A stretch of 34,347 nt of DNA, taken from the NCBI GenBank assembly GCA_003242645.1, contig QGVC01000003.1:1-34347 (forward strand), given 5' to 3'. A program made the translations under genes and the position numbers. Positions 24,339 to 33,985 of the stretch are shown here, piece after piece (position 1 is the stretch's first letter; the number at the start of each line of letters is the position of its first letter). The stretch comes from Pseudomonadota bacterium (lineage in GTDB: Bacteria; Pseudomonadota; Alphaproteobacteria; Rhizobiales; Hyphomicrobiaceae). The notes beneath the pieces were generated by a model. It was not told the DNA's origin and made no database searches. It saw only the letters and a program-made list of their open reading frames with translations.

Positions 24339-25316
24339 TTAGGAGCAGCTTCCTCCTCCAAGCACGCAAAACTTGGCACAGTGGACATGGCAAAGCTTCA
24401 CGGCGCCTTTGGCGAACATTCCGCCATCGGCCCGTGCGGCTTCTGCCAGCGTTGTTCCCATCTCGAAGGCGGGCTCATAGGGGAGCAGCGTACACGGCAC
24501 GACGACCGGAGCCGCTGCGCCCTTTCGCTTCACGACCATACGGCTCCGCGCGCACATGACGTCGGCGGGTGATTTCTTCAGGATATCCCAGCATCTGGTT
24601 GTGATTTCCGGTACGTCATAGCTGCCGTCCATCTCTGGCAGCAGCGTGAGCTGGCTTGGGTCCTCCGGATCGATCCGCCATCCCCTCTCCGCGATCAGTT
24701 TGCCGTACCCGGCCCTCAATGCGCGCTCATCTTCGCCCCAGCACATCCGGCCCGCGATGGCGATGTTGAACCCATTTTCCGACAGCCAGTCGAGCCCCTG
24801 CAGAGTTTTGATCCATGTCCCTGCGCCGCGCTCGCGCTCATGCAACGCCTGCGTGTAATGATCAAGACTGACGCGAATCTTCAGCCGACGGTCATGCTCG
24901 GCCAGCAGCCCCAAAAGGCCTTCCTTGATCCGTGGTCGTTGCATGGGCCGCATGGCGTTGGTCAGCACCAAGACCTGAAAGCCGCGTCTCAGCGCGTCTC
25001 CCAACATCGGTATGATGTCCGGGTTCATGAACGGCTCGCCCCCGGTGAAGCCGATTTCCCGAGTCGGGAGATGATGGTCCTCGATCTCATCGAGGTATGC
25101 CGAGACCTCGGCGGCGGTAATATAGGTCAAACGGTCGTTTCTTGGGCTCGACTCGATGTAGCAGTTGCGGCAGGTGATATTGCAGAGCGTTCCGGTATTG
25201 ATCCAGAGCGTCTCCAGCCGCACTAGAGGCACAACGGCCCTGGGTTCGAGGGATGCGGTCCAGTCAGGGTTCTCAAACTTCGCGAGGCGACGACCAGCTG
25301 GAGGCGAGAGTTCCAT
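24339..25316 (-). CDS. Radical SAM protein with C-terminal cysteine motif
   Basis: The 325-residue protein has the 4Fe-4S/SAM motif CNITCRNC (Cys45, Cys49, Cys52; CX3CX2C). Next come the GGEP-type motif IGFTGGEPFMNPD and LVLTNAMRPM, typical of the partial TIM barrel. The C terminus carries four further cysteines in CHVHCAKFCVLGGGSC (Cys309, 313, 317 and 324), which may bind an auxiliary Fe-S cluster as in SPASM-type enzymes. Two earlier cysteines lie in the region TRCWDIL and MCARSR. I cannot name the reaction. The start ATG has GGAGGT about 11 bases upstream. The next gene upstream, 163 bp away on the same strand, encodes an acidic small protein, so a modified peptide substrate is conceivable but unproven. 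Confidence 0.85.
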   Translation of the reverse strand: MELSPPAGRRLAKFENPDWTASLEPRAVVPLVRLETLWINTGTLCNITCRNCYIESSPRNDRLTYITAAEVSAYLDEIEDHHLPTREIGFTGGEPFMNPDIIPMLGDALRRGFQVLVLTNAMRPMQRPRIKEGLLGLLAEHDRRLKIRVSLDHYTQALHERERGAGTWIKTLQGLDWLSENGFNIAIAGRMCWGEDERALRAGYGKLIAERGWRIDPEDPSQLTLLPEMDGSYDVPEITTRCWDILKKSPADVMCARSRMVVKRKGAAAPVVVPCTLLPYEPAFEMGTTLAEAARADGGMFAKGAVKLCHVHCAKFCVLGGGSCS

Positions 25317-25479
25317 AGCTACGGAAGACCTCCGGAGAGGGGTGGTCAGGAGCCGCGAGACACTACCACAAGGCTTTGTGCCACCCGCTCAACCTTCGAT
25401 CAATCCTGCGCGAGGCGGGAAGAAGTGTGGCTAGTGGTGGTTGCCGGACTACGCCAGCGCATCGCCTCGCGCTGTAGGT

Positions 25480-25695
25480 CTAGCCCTCGTCTTCCTCTTC
25501 GTCTTCTTCCTCGAACTCGTCCTCCTCTTCATCCTCTTCGTCCGCCAGCTCTTCGTCGAGCTCTTGCTCAAGGGTGAGGATCAAAGTGTCCGCGATGAGC
25601 TCCAGGGCCAGATAGCCCCTTTGGTCGGCCGGAGCCTTCTTGTTCTCTTCCGAGCGCTGCTTGAGTGCCACGATATCCTCGAACGTAACTGGCAT
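25480..25695 (-). CDS. Small, highly acidic protein of unknown function
   Basis: The 71-residue product starts MPVTFEDIVALKQRSEENKK and has a short amphipathic middle (YLALELIADTLILTLEQEL). It ends in a run of about 25 residues that are almost all Asp and Glu, with one Phe and one Gly. The ATG has GAGGAGC about 6 bases upstream, which supports translation. I do not recognise the family. Such tails occur in nucleic acid mimics, in chaperones of basic proteins and in metal buffers; nothing here decides between them. Same strand as the radical SAM gene downstream. Confidence 0.65.
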   Translation of the reverse strand: MPVTFEDIVALKQRSEENKKAPADQRGYLALELIADTLILTLEQELDEELADEEDEEEDEFEEEDEEEDEG

Positions 25696-25810
25696 GATCA
25701 GCTCCTCTCAGGCGGTACAGCTTCGGCTGAAGGCTAGACTGATTCCGGGGGTTAGCGCGAGCCGGTGCTCTCGCCTGTGAGGCATGCAACGACAGCCCCT
25801 GAGGTGCCTC

Positions 25811-25839
25811 TTGCGCGGCGCGCAGGAGCCGCCCATTAT
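25811..25839 (+). promoter_or_regulatory. Candidate promoter of tRNA-Gly
   Basis: TTGCGC at 25811-25816 and CATTAT at 25834-25839 lie 17 bases apart. The second box ends 30 bases before the mature tRNA 5' end, a suitable distance for a tRNA leader. The -10 match is moderate. Confidence 0.4.
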
Positions 25840-25869
25840 AGTGACGCACGAAGCAATCTCGCTGATCTT

Positions 25870-25944
25870 GCGGGCGTAGTTCAGTGGTAGAACATCAGCT
25901 TCCCAAGCTGAGTGTCGAGGGTTCGATTCCCTTCGCCCGCTCCA
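25870..25944 (+). tRNA. tRNA-Gly, anticodon CCC
   Basis: The cloverleaf folds by eye. The acceptor stem is GCGGGCG (25870-25876) with CGCCCGC (25934-25940), then U73 and an encoded CCA (25942-25944). The D arm is present, and the anticodon stem TCAGC/GCTGA encloses the loop TTCCCAA, giving anticodon CCC, which reads GGG. The T arm is GAGGG-TTCGATT-CCCTT. The discriminator U and acceptor stem fit bacterial tRNA-Gly. Confidence 0.96.
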
Positions 25945-26021
25945 ATTTCTTCAATCTTCCGCCGGTTACCTCTCGCTGAGTGGGTTTGCTGGCGCCACGA
26001 CCGCTATTGGGGCGACCTTAC

Positions 26022-27836
26022 CTACGTCGCCTGCCGAGGGCGGGTGCGGGAACGATGCTCAGTCTTTTCCCAGTAATAAGGCGCCGTCGCGAGCTGAATG
26101 GCAGCGCGGTAAGCAGCAAGCGAGATCAACAGCCAATAGAACGGCATGAGGAGCACAGCTGGCAGGAGCCAGATTCGGCCGCGCCTCCAGATCGCCACCA
26201 CGGTACCGACAAGTGTAGCCAAGTAGGCGGCGGCTAGGTTGAAGACAGCCAGGGTCCAGAGCGCGCCACTAGGAATTGACATCGGAAGATCCAGCCACAC
26301 TCCCTGCCAGACCTCCACGGCCACGATGATGCAGAAGATGGGGAACACGAGCGCCGACAGGACGAGCCCGCCGGAGTAGAGATGGAAGCCTAGGAAAGCT
26401 GCCCACCCGAGGTCCCACATCAATCGCAGCGGCTGGCGTGTGTGCACGAGATATGTCTGCATCCACCCCTTTAGCCATCGGGTGCGCTGCCGGAACCAGA
26501 TGCCGAATCGGGCTGGTGCTTCCTCCCAGGTCGTGGAGTTCAGCATTTCGACCCTCGCGCCGGTGCGCGCGAGCCTTATGCCCAGGTCGGCATCCTCCGT
26601 GACGTTGAAGGGGTCCCAGCCAAACCAACGGTCGAGCACTTGACGGGGGAAGTGGTTCGAGGTGCCGCCGAGCGGGATCGGCAAGCCCAGCCGCGCCAAT
26701 CCCGGCAGGATCACATCGAAAAGGACGGTGTACTCGAGCGTAAACTGACGTGTTAGCCAGCTATCGCGCACATTATGAATATTCAGCCTGCCCTGCAGAC
26801 AAGCCACTTTCGCCGGAGCCTCACGGAAGCGGGATATCGCCTTGCGGAGTTGGTCGGGATCGGGCGCGTCCTCGGCATCGTAGACGACAACGTAATCGCC
26901 CCGCGCCAGTTGCAGCGCATAATTGAGTGCCTTGGGCTTCGTGCGCGGTTGCGAGTCCGGCACGACGACGACGCGCATGAAACCGGGAAGGTCCAAGGAG
27001 GCCGCGACCTTCTGAGTTTCATGATCAACGCTTTCGAGAACGAGCAACACGTCGAGCTTGGCGGCCGGATAGTCGATTGCCGACAATGCAGCCACGAGAT
27101 CCGGCAGGACTTCCCCCTCGCGAAACATCGGGACGAGGATGGAGTAAACCGGTAGCTCCGCATCGGGGATGCGTTCTCGCGGGGATTTCCCTAGTTCGGG
27201 GAGCAACCCCAGCGCAAGGATCACCAAGCGCATCACGACGATCGGCGTAAACGCAAGGGTGAGGACAATGAACAAGGTGGTGTAGGCAACATCAGGCGCA
27301 GTTACGACCTGACCCACCAGGAACCCCCCTCCGGCCAGGAGGGCTAATCGCTGCCAAAACCAGACCGGCATTCCGGCCGACCACACCGGGCGCCAGCGGA
27401 GAAGGCCTGTGATGGCCCGCTGCAATCGCAGGCGCCGTGCATTCGCCGGCGAACGGTCGGCAATCTCCCAGGGCAGCGCTAGCACGACCACGTTGCCGGT
27501 AGCCTCGAGCTCGGCAATGCGACGCGCGACTTCCCAGGGCGTTGTTGCGGTACCGTCGAGAAGCACAACTCCTGGCTTCAATCGGATCTCGATTTGGCTC
27601 AGTGCGCGCACTCCGAGATGCCTGGCCAAAGCCTCGACGTAATTGGTTTCGGTGATCCAGTCCCGGGCAATGAGGACTTCGTGAGGGGCAACTCCCCACT
27701 GCCGGCTGAGGGCGATGGCTTGGAGCAGGGTCTCCCGGTCGAGCAGATTGCCGACCAGGAAGGCGTATTCAGCTTCGGTCAGATCCGTGGTGTCTTGAGT
27801 GGGGCTCTTTGATAGGGCCCCATCGTGATGGTTCAC
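26022..27836 (-). CDS. Membrane glycosyltransferase family 2 with GspE-N-like N-terminal domain
   Basis: The 604-residue protein has a cytoplasmic N-terminal part (residues about 15-130) resembling the N-terminal domain of type II secretion ATPases (WITETNYVEALARHLGV, then IELKPGV-like text and ALPWEIAD). Two membrane helices follow near 160-215. The GT2 domain is VYSILVPMFREGEVLPDLV, then VVYDAEDAPDPDQL, the TEDADLG motif and the QRTRWLKGW motif (QxxRW type). Several C-terminal helices complete it. This arrangement is that of processive polysaccharide synthases related to BcsA, but no PilZ domain is present. The product is unknown; exopolysaccharide or glycan export is likely. No accessory polysaccharide genes flank it. 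Confidence 0.88.
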   Translation of the reverse strand: MNHHDGALSKSPTQDTTDLTEAEYAFLVGNLLDRETLLQAIALSRQWGVAPHEVLIARDWITETNYVEALARHLGVRALSQIEIRLKPGVVLLDGTATTPWEVARRIAELEATGNVVVLALPWEIADRSPANARRLRLQRAITGLLRWRPVWSAGMPVWFWQRLALLAGGGFLVGQVVTAPDVAYTTLFIVLTLAFTPIVVMRLVILALGLLPELGKSPRERIPDAELPVYSILVPMFREGEVLPDLVAALSAIDYPAAKLDVLLVLESVDHETQKVAASLDLPGFMRVVVVPDSQPRTKPKALNYALQLARGDYVVVYDAEDAPDPDQLRKAISRFREAPAKVACLQGRLNIHNVRDSWLTRQFTLEYTVLFDVILPGLARLGLPIPLGGTSNHFPRQVLDRWFGWDPFNVTEDADLGIRLARTGARVEMLNSTTWEEAPARFGIWFRQRTRWLKGWMQTYLVHTRQPLRLMWDLGWAAFLGFHLYSGGLVLSALVFPIFCIIVAVEVWQGVWLDLPMSIPSGALWTLAVFNLAAAYLATLVGTVVAIWRRGRIWLLPAVLLMPFYWLLISLAAYRAAIQLATAPYYWEKTEHRSRTRPRQAT

Positions 27837-27905
27837 GGTGAGCGCGAGCTGGAAAACATGTTGGGCTTGAGAGGCTCGCTTACATTAAGTGTCCGACGCT
27901 CGGCC

Positions 27906-27919
27906 GCTACCTAGGTAGC
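27906..27919. promoter_or_regulatory. 14-bp perfect palindrome upstream of the solute-binding protein gene
   Basis: GCTACCTAGGTAGC reads the same on both strands. A related half-site, ACCTAGTAGGG, begins at 27921. It lies about 60 bases before the start of the plus-strand gene and between divergent genes, a suitable place for a dimeric repressor or activator. Confidence 0.45.
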
Positions 27920-27976
27920 AACCTAGTAGGGTAAGTCGATTATGCTGGAAGCCGGTTTCAACAGGAGCGCTTTACG

Positions 27977-28792
27977 ATGAGGCGATGGCAGAAGCTGCTG
28001 GCCTGTCTGTTGATGATGCCAATTCTCATCGGCGCCCCCAAAGCCCAAACGCCGGAGCCAGAGGGTTCCACTGCGGAAACCGGAACCCGCCGCACGTTGC
28101 TGCGCTTCGTCACCGACGGCGATTTCCCGCCATTCAACTATTACGACGAGGAAGGCATCCTGACGGGCTTCAACGTGGACCTAGCCCGCGCATTGTGCCT
28201 CGAGGCGAGCACGTCCTGCGACATCCAGGCCAGGCCGTGGGAAGCGCTCGTCCCTGCACTCAACCGAGGCGATGCGGATGCGATCATCGCCGGGCACAAG
28301 ATCACGCCACAACTGCTTCAATCTGTTGACTTCACAGATCGGTACTTCCATACGCCCGCTCGCTTCGCGGCGAGGCGCGACGCTGAAGATTTCGAGGTCA
28401 ATCCAGAGGGCCTGGATGGACGATCGATCGCGGTGGCGAAAGGAACAGCCCACGAGGCTTACCTGAAGGCCTTCTTCCGATTTAGCGCCATCAGGGAGTT
28501 CGACACTCCGGAACTTGCCCGCGAGGCGCTGATGAACGGCGAGGTCGACCTCGTGTTCGACGATGGAATCGGGCTCAGCTTCTGGGTGATTGGAACATCG
28601 TCTCGGGAATGCTGCGAGCTGAGAGGGGGGCCGTTCTATGACCCGAAGTACTTCGGCGACGGACTAGCCATCGCAGTATCGAAGCGAGATCAAGATCTGA
28701 AACATCTGCTCAATCAGGCTCTCAAACGGGTTCGTGAGAGCGGTCGCTACGAGGAGCTGGTGCTCCGGTACTTCCCTAATCCTGTCTACTGA
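27977..28792 (+). CDS. Periplasmic solute-binding protein, family 3
   Basis: The 271-residue protein has a signal peptide (residues 1-23, cleavage likely after GAPKA). It has the extracellular solute-binding family 3 fold used for amino acids and other small polar solutes. Visible features are FVTDGDFPPFNYYDEEGILTGFNVDLARAL near the N terminus, WEALVPALNRGDADAIIAG, and the ending RVRESGRYEELVLRYF. Three clustered cysteines (two in the LCLEASTSC region, one pair in ECCEL) may form disulfides. The start has AGGAG nine bases upstream. No permease or ATPase gene is adjacent, so it is an orphan in this window. Ligand unknown. Confidence 0.9.
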   Translation: MRRWQKLLACLLMMPILIGAPKAQTPEPEGSTAETGTRRTLLRFVTDGDFPPFNYYDEEGILTGFNVDLARALCLEASTSCDIQARPWEALVPALNRGDADAIIAGHKITPQLLQSVDFTDRYFHTPARFAARRDAEDFEVNPEGLDGRSIAVAKGTAHEAYLKAFFRFSAIREFDTPELAREALMNGEVDLVFDDGIGLSFWVIGTSSRECCELRGGPFYDPKYFGDGLAIAVSKRDQDLKHLLNQALKRVRESGRYEELVLRYFPNPVY

Positions 28793-28884
28793 CCGCCTGC
28801 GGCCGAATTGCCTGAAGCATCCCCCTGAGGCATTCTGGCGGGCATAGACCGTTGTTGTTCCAATTCTCGGAAGACCAAAGCCTC

Positions 28885-29865
28885 ATGCCCTCGACCTCGC
28901 TTCCGCCCCGCGAAGAGCTCCTCATCTGCTTCGCTCACGCCGCCTACAGGATGAAGGATGCGTTCCTGCGGCGCGACACGGGCATCAACGCCATCGAGGT
29001 GCGTTCCGTCGAGGATCTGTTTGCGGTGGCACCGCAGGCTCATGTCATCGTCGCATCGGGGTTCTGGCGGAACGAGCTTCTGGATCGGGCTTCCAACTTG
29101 CGCTTCGTGCAGTCGATCAGCGCCGGGACGGACCAGTACGACCTGGAGCGCTTCAGGGAGAAAGGAGTGCGGCTTGCGAGTGCTAAGGGTGCGAACGCCA
29201 ACGCCGTCGCTGAGCACGCCTTGGCGTTGATCTTGGCTCTGACACGCCAGCTCCATACCGGCCGTGATCACCAGAAAGAGAAACATTGGCGGGGGATGAT
29301 CAGTGATCCGGCAAAGAGGGAAGAGGAACTTGCCGGAAAGACGCTGCTCATCGTCGGCCTCGGTACGATCGGCGCAAAGCTTGCCCGGCTCGCCAAAGCC
29401 TTCGATCTGCGGGTGATTGCAACGAAGCGTGACCCAAGTACGGGCGGTGCCGACGTAGACAGCATCCACTCGCAAGCCGAGCTTCACGCGCTGCTGCCGC
29501 AGGCGGACATCGTCGCACTCACGTGTCCGCTGACCCCAGAGACGGAAAACTTGATCGACGCCAAGGCCTTGTCACTGATGAAGCCAACGGCGCGCCTAAT
29601 AAATGTCGCGCGAGGGAAGGTTGTGGATGAAGAGGCGCTGATCTCAGCCCTTCAGGAGGGAAAGATCGCTGCCGCGGCACTGGATGTTGCACGTGAGGAG
29701 CCGCTGCCTCCCACCTCGCCGTTGTGGGACATGCCCAACGTACTCCTCACTCCTCATACAGCGGGAGAGACCAGCCGCTATGAGGAGAACGTCATCGACA
29801 TATTGTTAGAGAACCTGGAGCGGCTCTGGCGCGGCGAGTCCAATCTCCGCAACCAGGTTGTCTGA
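28885..29865 (+). CDS. D-2-hydroxyacid dehydrogenase
   Basis: This is an NAD(P)-dependent oxidoreductase of the D-isomer-specific 2-hydroxyacid family. The 326-residue protein has the Rossmann motif LLIVGLGTIGAKLARLAK. The catalytic Arg lies in LINVARGKVVDEEAL, the Glu in DVAREEPLP, and the His in LLTPHTAGETSRYEENV. The N-terminal substrate domain includes the family stretch FVQSISAGTDQYDL. A TTG at 28852 would lengthen it by 11 residues; ATG 28885 follows GGAAG at about 10 bases. It lies about 90 bp after the solute-binding protein gene on the same strand and may be co-transcribed. Substrate not predictable from sequence. Confidence 0.92.
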   Translation: MPSTSLPPREELLICFAHAAYRMKDAFLRRDTGINAIEVRSVEDLFAVAPQAHVIVASGFWRNELLDRASNLRFVQSISAGTDQYDLERFREKGVRLASAKGANANAVAEHALALILALTRQLHTGRDHQKEKHWRGMISDPAKREEELAGKTLLIVGLGTIGAKLARLAKAFDLRVIATKRDPSTGGADVDSIHSQAELHALLPQADIVALTCPLTPETENLIDAKALSLMKPTARLINVARGKVVDEEALISALQEGKIAAAALDVAREEPLPPTSPLWDMPNVLLTPHTAGETSRYEENVIDILLENLERLWRGESNLRNQVV

Positions 29866-29980
29866 CTGGAAGATCGGCTTAATCCGAAGGTGCAAAGCTT
29901 TAACGCGACGGTAAGGGGGCCGAAATTTGCTGGTAACTCCGGCCTTTGGTCGGAGCATCAACGAGATTCATAACAATCTG

Positions 29981-30008
29981 TTTACCAGGCCGGCCAAGCT
30001 GCTACACT
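29981..30008 (+). promoter_or_regulatory. Candidate promoter of the Ppx/GppA gene
   Basis: TTTACC at 29981-29986 and TACACT at 30003-30008 are separated by 16 bases, about 100 bases before the proposed start. This is a plausible sigma-70-like match in the 240-bp gap. Confidence 0.35.
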
Positions 30009-30105
30009 GGCCCCAAGTGCAACCAGATGACGCCTGATGTGCCTCTTTCCCGACGGGACCTCGATATTGTCTCGGCGGGCTTGATCCAGGCGCTGGGGAT
30101 TGACC

Positions 30106-31323
30106 GTGGAGGTGCCAACCGATGAAAGGGAGCCGCTAAGGCCGGCAGTTGAGCTGTCCGCCTCTGGGGACTCCCGCCTCGAAGCGGTGGTCGAGGTTCC
30201 GCCTATCGAACGCTCGCCCATATCGCCGCCGGTTTGGCCCACCCCACCAGCTCCATTCACGCTCAGACCGGCATCCTTCGAAAGTCGTGAGAAGCGGGTT
30301 TACGCCGCCCTCGATCTCGGCACGAACAACTGCCGCCTTCTGATCGCTCGTCCCACACGCCGCGGCTTCCAGGTCGTCGACGCGTTTTCCCGAATCATTC
30401 GTCTGGGAGAGGGGCTAAGCACCACAGGGCGCCTGTCCGAGGCGGCCATGGAGAGGACCATGGATGCCCTCAGAGTCTGCGCCGCCAAGATGCGCCGGCA
30501 CAACGTTGTGCGCGCTCGCTTGGTGGCCACTGAGGCATGCCGGGTAGCTGAGAACGGCCAAGAGTTCATCGACAGGGTGCGCCGCGAGCTGGGGCTCGAA
30601 ATCGAAATCCTGTCGCGGGAGACAGAGGCAAGACTAGCTGTCTCCGGTTGCGCAACTCTCCTAGACGACAACGCAGATCTGGCTCTCGTCTTCGATATCG
30701 GGGGTGGATCGTCCGAGCTGGTGTGGCTCGATCTAACGCGACGCCGTGGAAACTGGCGGCGTTCGCTGGGCCACCGTCTTGAGGCAATGAACTGCATTGC
30801 CGCGTGGACTTCCCTTCCCGTTGGCGTTGTGACGCTTGCGGAGCGGTTCGGGGGGCGGCAACTGACGCAGGCGAGCTTCGAGCAGATGGTCGAGACGGTC
30901 TCGGAACTCTTGAAGCCGTTCGAGGCAAAGTATGGCTTCCGGGCACGCGTGGAGCGTGGACGCGCTCATTTGCTCGGAACCTCCGGAACAGTCACAACGA
31001 TGGCGGGCATCAGGCTCGGCCTGCCGCGGTATGATCGCAGGCGGGTAGATGGATGCTGGCTCAAAGCCTCTGAGGCCAGGGCTATCACTTATGACCTGCT
31101 CGCACGCTCCTATGAGGAGCGGGTCGCCGAGCCCTGCATCGGTAAGGAAAGAGCTGACTTGGTCCTCGCCGGATGCGCAATCCTGGAGAGCTTGCTCAGG
31201 ATGTGGCCAGCGAAGCGACTCCGGGTCGCAGACCGCGGCTTGCGCGAAGGCATGCTCGCTACCATGATGGCGGAGGACGGGTGCTACCGGAGCTTCTACC
31301 GTCGCGCCGGTAAGCCCTCCTGA
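30106..31323 (+). CDS. Ppx/GppA family phosphatase
   Basis: These enzymes hydrolyse inorganic polyphosphate or pppGpp and thereby affect stringent signalling. The 405-residue protein has the actin-like ATPase fold: phosphate 1 motif AALDLGTNNCRLLI, phosphate 2 motif VFDIGGGSSELVW and the GTSGTVTTMAG stretch. An N-terminal extension of about 65 residues, rich in Pro, Glu and Arg, precedes the fold. GTG 30106 is preferred because GGGGA lies six bases upstream; TTG 30100 or GTG 30112 are alternatives. The gene lies directly before rlmE, a pairing I recall in alphaproteobacteria. Whether it acts on polyphosphate or pppGpp cannot be decided. Confidence 0.92.
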   Translation: MEVPTDEREPLRPAVELSASGDSRLEAVVEVPPIERSPISPPVWPTPPAPFTLRPASFESREKRVYAALDLGTNNCRLLIARPTRRGFQVVDAFSRIIRLGEGLSTTGRLSEAAMERTMDALRVCAAKMRRHNVVRARLVATEACRVAENGQEFIDRVRRELGLEIEILSRETEARLAVSGCATLLDDNADLALVFDIGGGSSELVWLDLTRRRGNWRRSLGHRLEAMNCIAAWTSLPVGVVTLAERFGGRQLTQASFEQMVETVSELLKPFEAKYGFRARVERGRAHLLGTSGTVTTMAGIRLGLPRYDRRRVDGCWLKASEARAITYDLLARSYEERVAEPCIGKERADLVLAGCAILESLLRMWPAKRLRVADRGLREGMLATMMAEDGCYRSFYRRAGKPS

Positions 31324-31347
31324 GTCACGCCACCCCAGCTCAAGGTA

Positions 31348-32052
31348 ATGGTCAAATCACCCATCAAGAGCGGCCGAGGCGGTCAACGGCCACTCAAAGT
31401 CCGCCTGCGCAGCAGTAAAGCACGCAAACCGTCGTCGCGGCGCTGGCTCGAGCGACAACTCACAGACCCTTACGTCCAAGCCGCTCAGCGTGAGGGATTC
31501 CGTTCACGCGCGGCTTACAAGCTGATCGAGATCGACGATAAGTATCACCTCCTGAAGCCGGGCCAGCGAGTCGTCGACCTTGGGGCAGCTCCTGGCGGAT
31601 GGAGCCAGGTGGCGGCAGAGCGCGTCAAGTCTGTAGAGGGGCGAGGGCAAGTGGTCGCGATTGACATCGCGGAGATGACGCCTCTTGCCGGCGTTGATTT
31701 CGTTCGCCTCGATTTCATGGATCCTTCGGCGCCGGAGACTTTGCGAACTAGGCTGCGGGACCACGGTGCGGACGTGGTGCTCTCCGACATGGCGGCGCCA
31801 ACGACCGGACACTCCAAGACAGACCACCTGCGCATCATGGCACTTGCCGAGGCGGCGGCCGAATTTGCTCGGGAGGTGCTTTCTCCTGGCGGCACCTTTC
31901 TGGCCAAGGTCTTTCGCGGAGGCACCGAGGGAGAGCTGCTGGCATCTCTCAAGCGCGATTTCGCGAAAGTGCGGCACGTAAAGCCGCCGGCCAGCCGTCC
32001 CGAAAGTCCGGAGCTTTACGTACTGGCGACCGGATTCCGAGGTCGAGCCTGA
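31348..32052 (+). CDS. rlmE: 23S rRNA 2'-O-methyltransferase RlmE (FtsJ)
   Basis: RlmE methylates the 2'-O of U2552 in the 23S rRNA A loop, a late step in 50S maturation. The 234-residue protein has a basic N-terminal tail of about 30 residues. It then shows [12 protein letters not shown] (catalytic Lys), the SAM-binding [15 protein letters not shown], and [17 protein letters not shown] (catalytic Asp). [11 protein letters not shown] (catalytic Lys) and [12 protein letters not shown] (catalytic Glu) complete the K-D-K-E tetrad. It starts 24 bases after the phosphatase stop and is probably co-transcribed. Confidence 0.96.
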   Translation: MVKSPIKSGRGGQRPLKVRLRSSKARKPSSRRWLERQLTDPYVQAAQREGFRSRAAYKLIEIDDKYHLLKPGQRVVDLGAAPGGWSQVAAERVKSVEGRGQVVAIDIAEMTPLAGVDFVRLDFMDPSAPETLRTRLRDHGADVVLSDMAAPTTGHSKTDHLRIMALAEAAAEFAREVLSPGGTFLAKVFRGGTEGELLASLKRDFAKVRHVKPPASRPESPELYVLATGFRGRA

Positions 32053-32283
32053 AGCACCTCGTAAGCCATCACAGACCGTCGCCTGCTCGTGCTCATTGCA
32101 GCGGCCACCCTTGATCAGGGGGTAGGTAACGCTCATTGTTAGGGTAACGATGGTCCTGCCGCGACGGCCCGCCCGATCCGGGGCGCCCTGGGGAAACCAA
32201 CGGCGGAGCTATCCCTGAGACGGCCCGCTCGCTTCCTTTGCACTACCTTGCATGGTATGCGCGTTGCGAAATCGTCCGGCTGA

Positions 32284-33816
<1,533 letters not shown>

Positions 33817-33985
33817 TCTAGCAGCTGCCTGGGCTCGTTGGGCTTGCGGGGTACCGCGGGTGGCTCATAGCACTGATGATTTCACTACTCGTGCCCGCTG
33901 GCCGGGACGCCATCCCGGCTTCATTGTTCCGGTCGCCAAGCGGGCGGAGATCCCGTGGCACATTCTTCAGGTGAGGCTCTAGTCG

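Noticed and set aside
33901..33919. Hairpin GCCGGGA/TCCCGGC after guaB as a terminator
   Set aside because: The stem is perfect but only a weak, interrupted T tract follows, and the downstream gene is on the same strand, so termination is not supported.
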